Below the pieces are notes generated by a model. The model saw only the letters and a list, made by a program, of their open reading frames with translations. It was not told where the DNA came from and did no database searches. The position numbers were made by a program, and so were the translations under genes. A stretch of 33,459 bases of DNA, taken from positions 75,395 through 108,853 of the forward strand of contig JAQWBQ010000005.1 of NCBI GenBank assembly GCA_028706295.1. The letters run 5' to 3'. Of the stretch, positions 33,019-33,459 are shown in pieces (position 1 is the stretch's first letter; each line of letters starts with the position of its first letter). This DNA comes from Bacteroidales bacterium (lineage in GTDB: Bacteria > Bacteroidota > Bacteroidia > Bacteroidales > FEN-979).

Positions 33019-33459
33019 CCGAGTCGCGGTCGTAGCCCGAAAGACGGCGGTCGAGGCTTTCGATGTCATCATAATCCTCGAGGTGGTCCATCTGCACCTC
33101 TTCCTCTTCATCGTGCGCCGTTTCCGTATGCTGTCCCTCGTAGGTGTAAGGTTCTTCGGAAATATTCACCGTTTCTTCCGGTTCGGCCGCCGGGACAACG
33201 GCTTCAAGAATCTCTTCCAGGTTGCTTTCGATGGCTTTCAGTTCCTGTTCATCTTCAACCAGATCGTTAAACTTTTCCAATGCCACGATGTCGCGCATCG
33301 GTTTATGGACGGGCGATGGGCGAGGTGATGCGGGTGCAGTCTGCACGGGGACAGTAGGTTCAACAGGCTTGGGCAGTTCACCCGACTGTCGGATACAACG
33401 TGGGAGGGAAACCATTTCCTCACTGCGATAGATCCTGTAAAGCTCAATATGAAACAAAT
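33005..33459 (-). CDS. Acidic hypothetical protein, N-terminus outside the window
   Basis: About 150 C-terminal residues of a protein whose frame is open to the window edge; the true start may lie beyond it. The visible part has LYRIYRSEEMVSLPRCIRQ, a Pro-rich linker (PKPVEPTVPVQTAPASPRPS), a probable helix EKFNDLVEDEQELKAIESNLEEILE, and a very acidic low-complexity tail (HDEEEEVQMDHLEDYDD...GYDRDSDDFA). No domain is recognised. No signal or membrane segment is visible in the part present. It overlaps miaA by 14 bases on the same strand, which supports real coding and coupling with miaA. Function is unknown. Confidence 0.65.
   Translation of the reverse strand, partial: LFHIELYRIYRSEEMVSLPRCIRQSGELPKPVEPTVPVQTAPASPRPSPVHKPMRDIVALEKFNDLVEDEQELKAIESNLEEILEAVVPAAEPEETVNISEEPYTYEGQHTETAHDEEEEVQMDHLEDYDDIESLDRRLSGYDRDSDDFA

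Noticed and set aside
33019-33111. N-terminal extension of miaA by 31 residues (start at 33111)
   Set aside because: The added residues are basic, unrelated to MiaA and lie fully over the coding sequence of the upstream gene; the start at 33018 gives the normal MiaA N-terminus.

Overview
The window is a bacterial chromosome segment from a member of the Bacteroidota. The support is a SusC/SusD pair, two secreted proteins with type IX secretion (T9SS) C-terminal sorting domains, promoters of the TAnnTTTG type, weak Shine-Dalgarno signals and a Bacteroidota-type UvrA and Lgt. The genus cannot be read from the sequence. Intergenic arrays of degenerate 7- and 8-base units suggest an environmental Bacteroidales-like genome, but that is a guess.

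Left part (1-8169): the 3' end of a uvrA paralogue, a spacer with a heptamer array and a TCAA microsatellite, an aldehyde dehydrogenase of the succinate-semialdehyde type, then a compact surface-glycan cassette (Wzx-like flippase, GT2, GT4) joined by 4-base stop/start overlaps with GTG and TTG starts, and an enlarged Lgt lipoprotein transferase.

Centre (8170-26905): after a 209-bp octamer array come a secreted T9SS protein and a likely polysaccharide utilisation locus (PUL). The PUL runs in order: GntR/UTRA regulator, SusC, SusD, SGNH sialate-O-acetylesterase-like enzyme, divergent discoidin-GH92 alpha-mannosidase-like enzyme, a two-domain protein ending in a type-I phosphomannose-isomerase cupin, a ROK sugar kinase without its zinc motif, a DUF5005-like propeller and a CE1-type esterase. 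A second DUF5005-like protein with a T9SS tail converges from the other strand. The gene set suggests this model: an acetylated (alpha-mannose-containing?) glycan is bound and imported by SusCD, de-esterified, cut by GH92, and the sugar phosphorylated (ROK) and isomerised (cupin) to fructose-6-phosphate, under control of a sugar-phosphate-sensing GntR. The substrate is inference.

Right part (26906-33459): tRNA-Met(CAT) with a well-formed promoter and hairpin terminator, an AT-rich island with one lectin-like lipoprotein, then an APC permease, a DUF3108 protein and a BadF-type N-acetylglucosamine-kinase-like ATPase. Converging on these are miaA and the C-terminal part of an acidic protein that overlaps miaA by 14 bases.

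The most distinctive non-coding signals are composite intergenic arrays: exact-register 8-mers that switch to 7-mers after two PUL genes, plus heptamer arrays elsewhere. A 24-base copy of one array supplies the last codons and stop of two unrelated genes about 20 kb apart.
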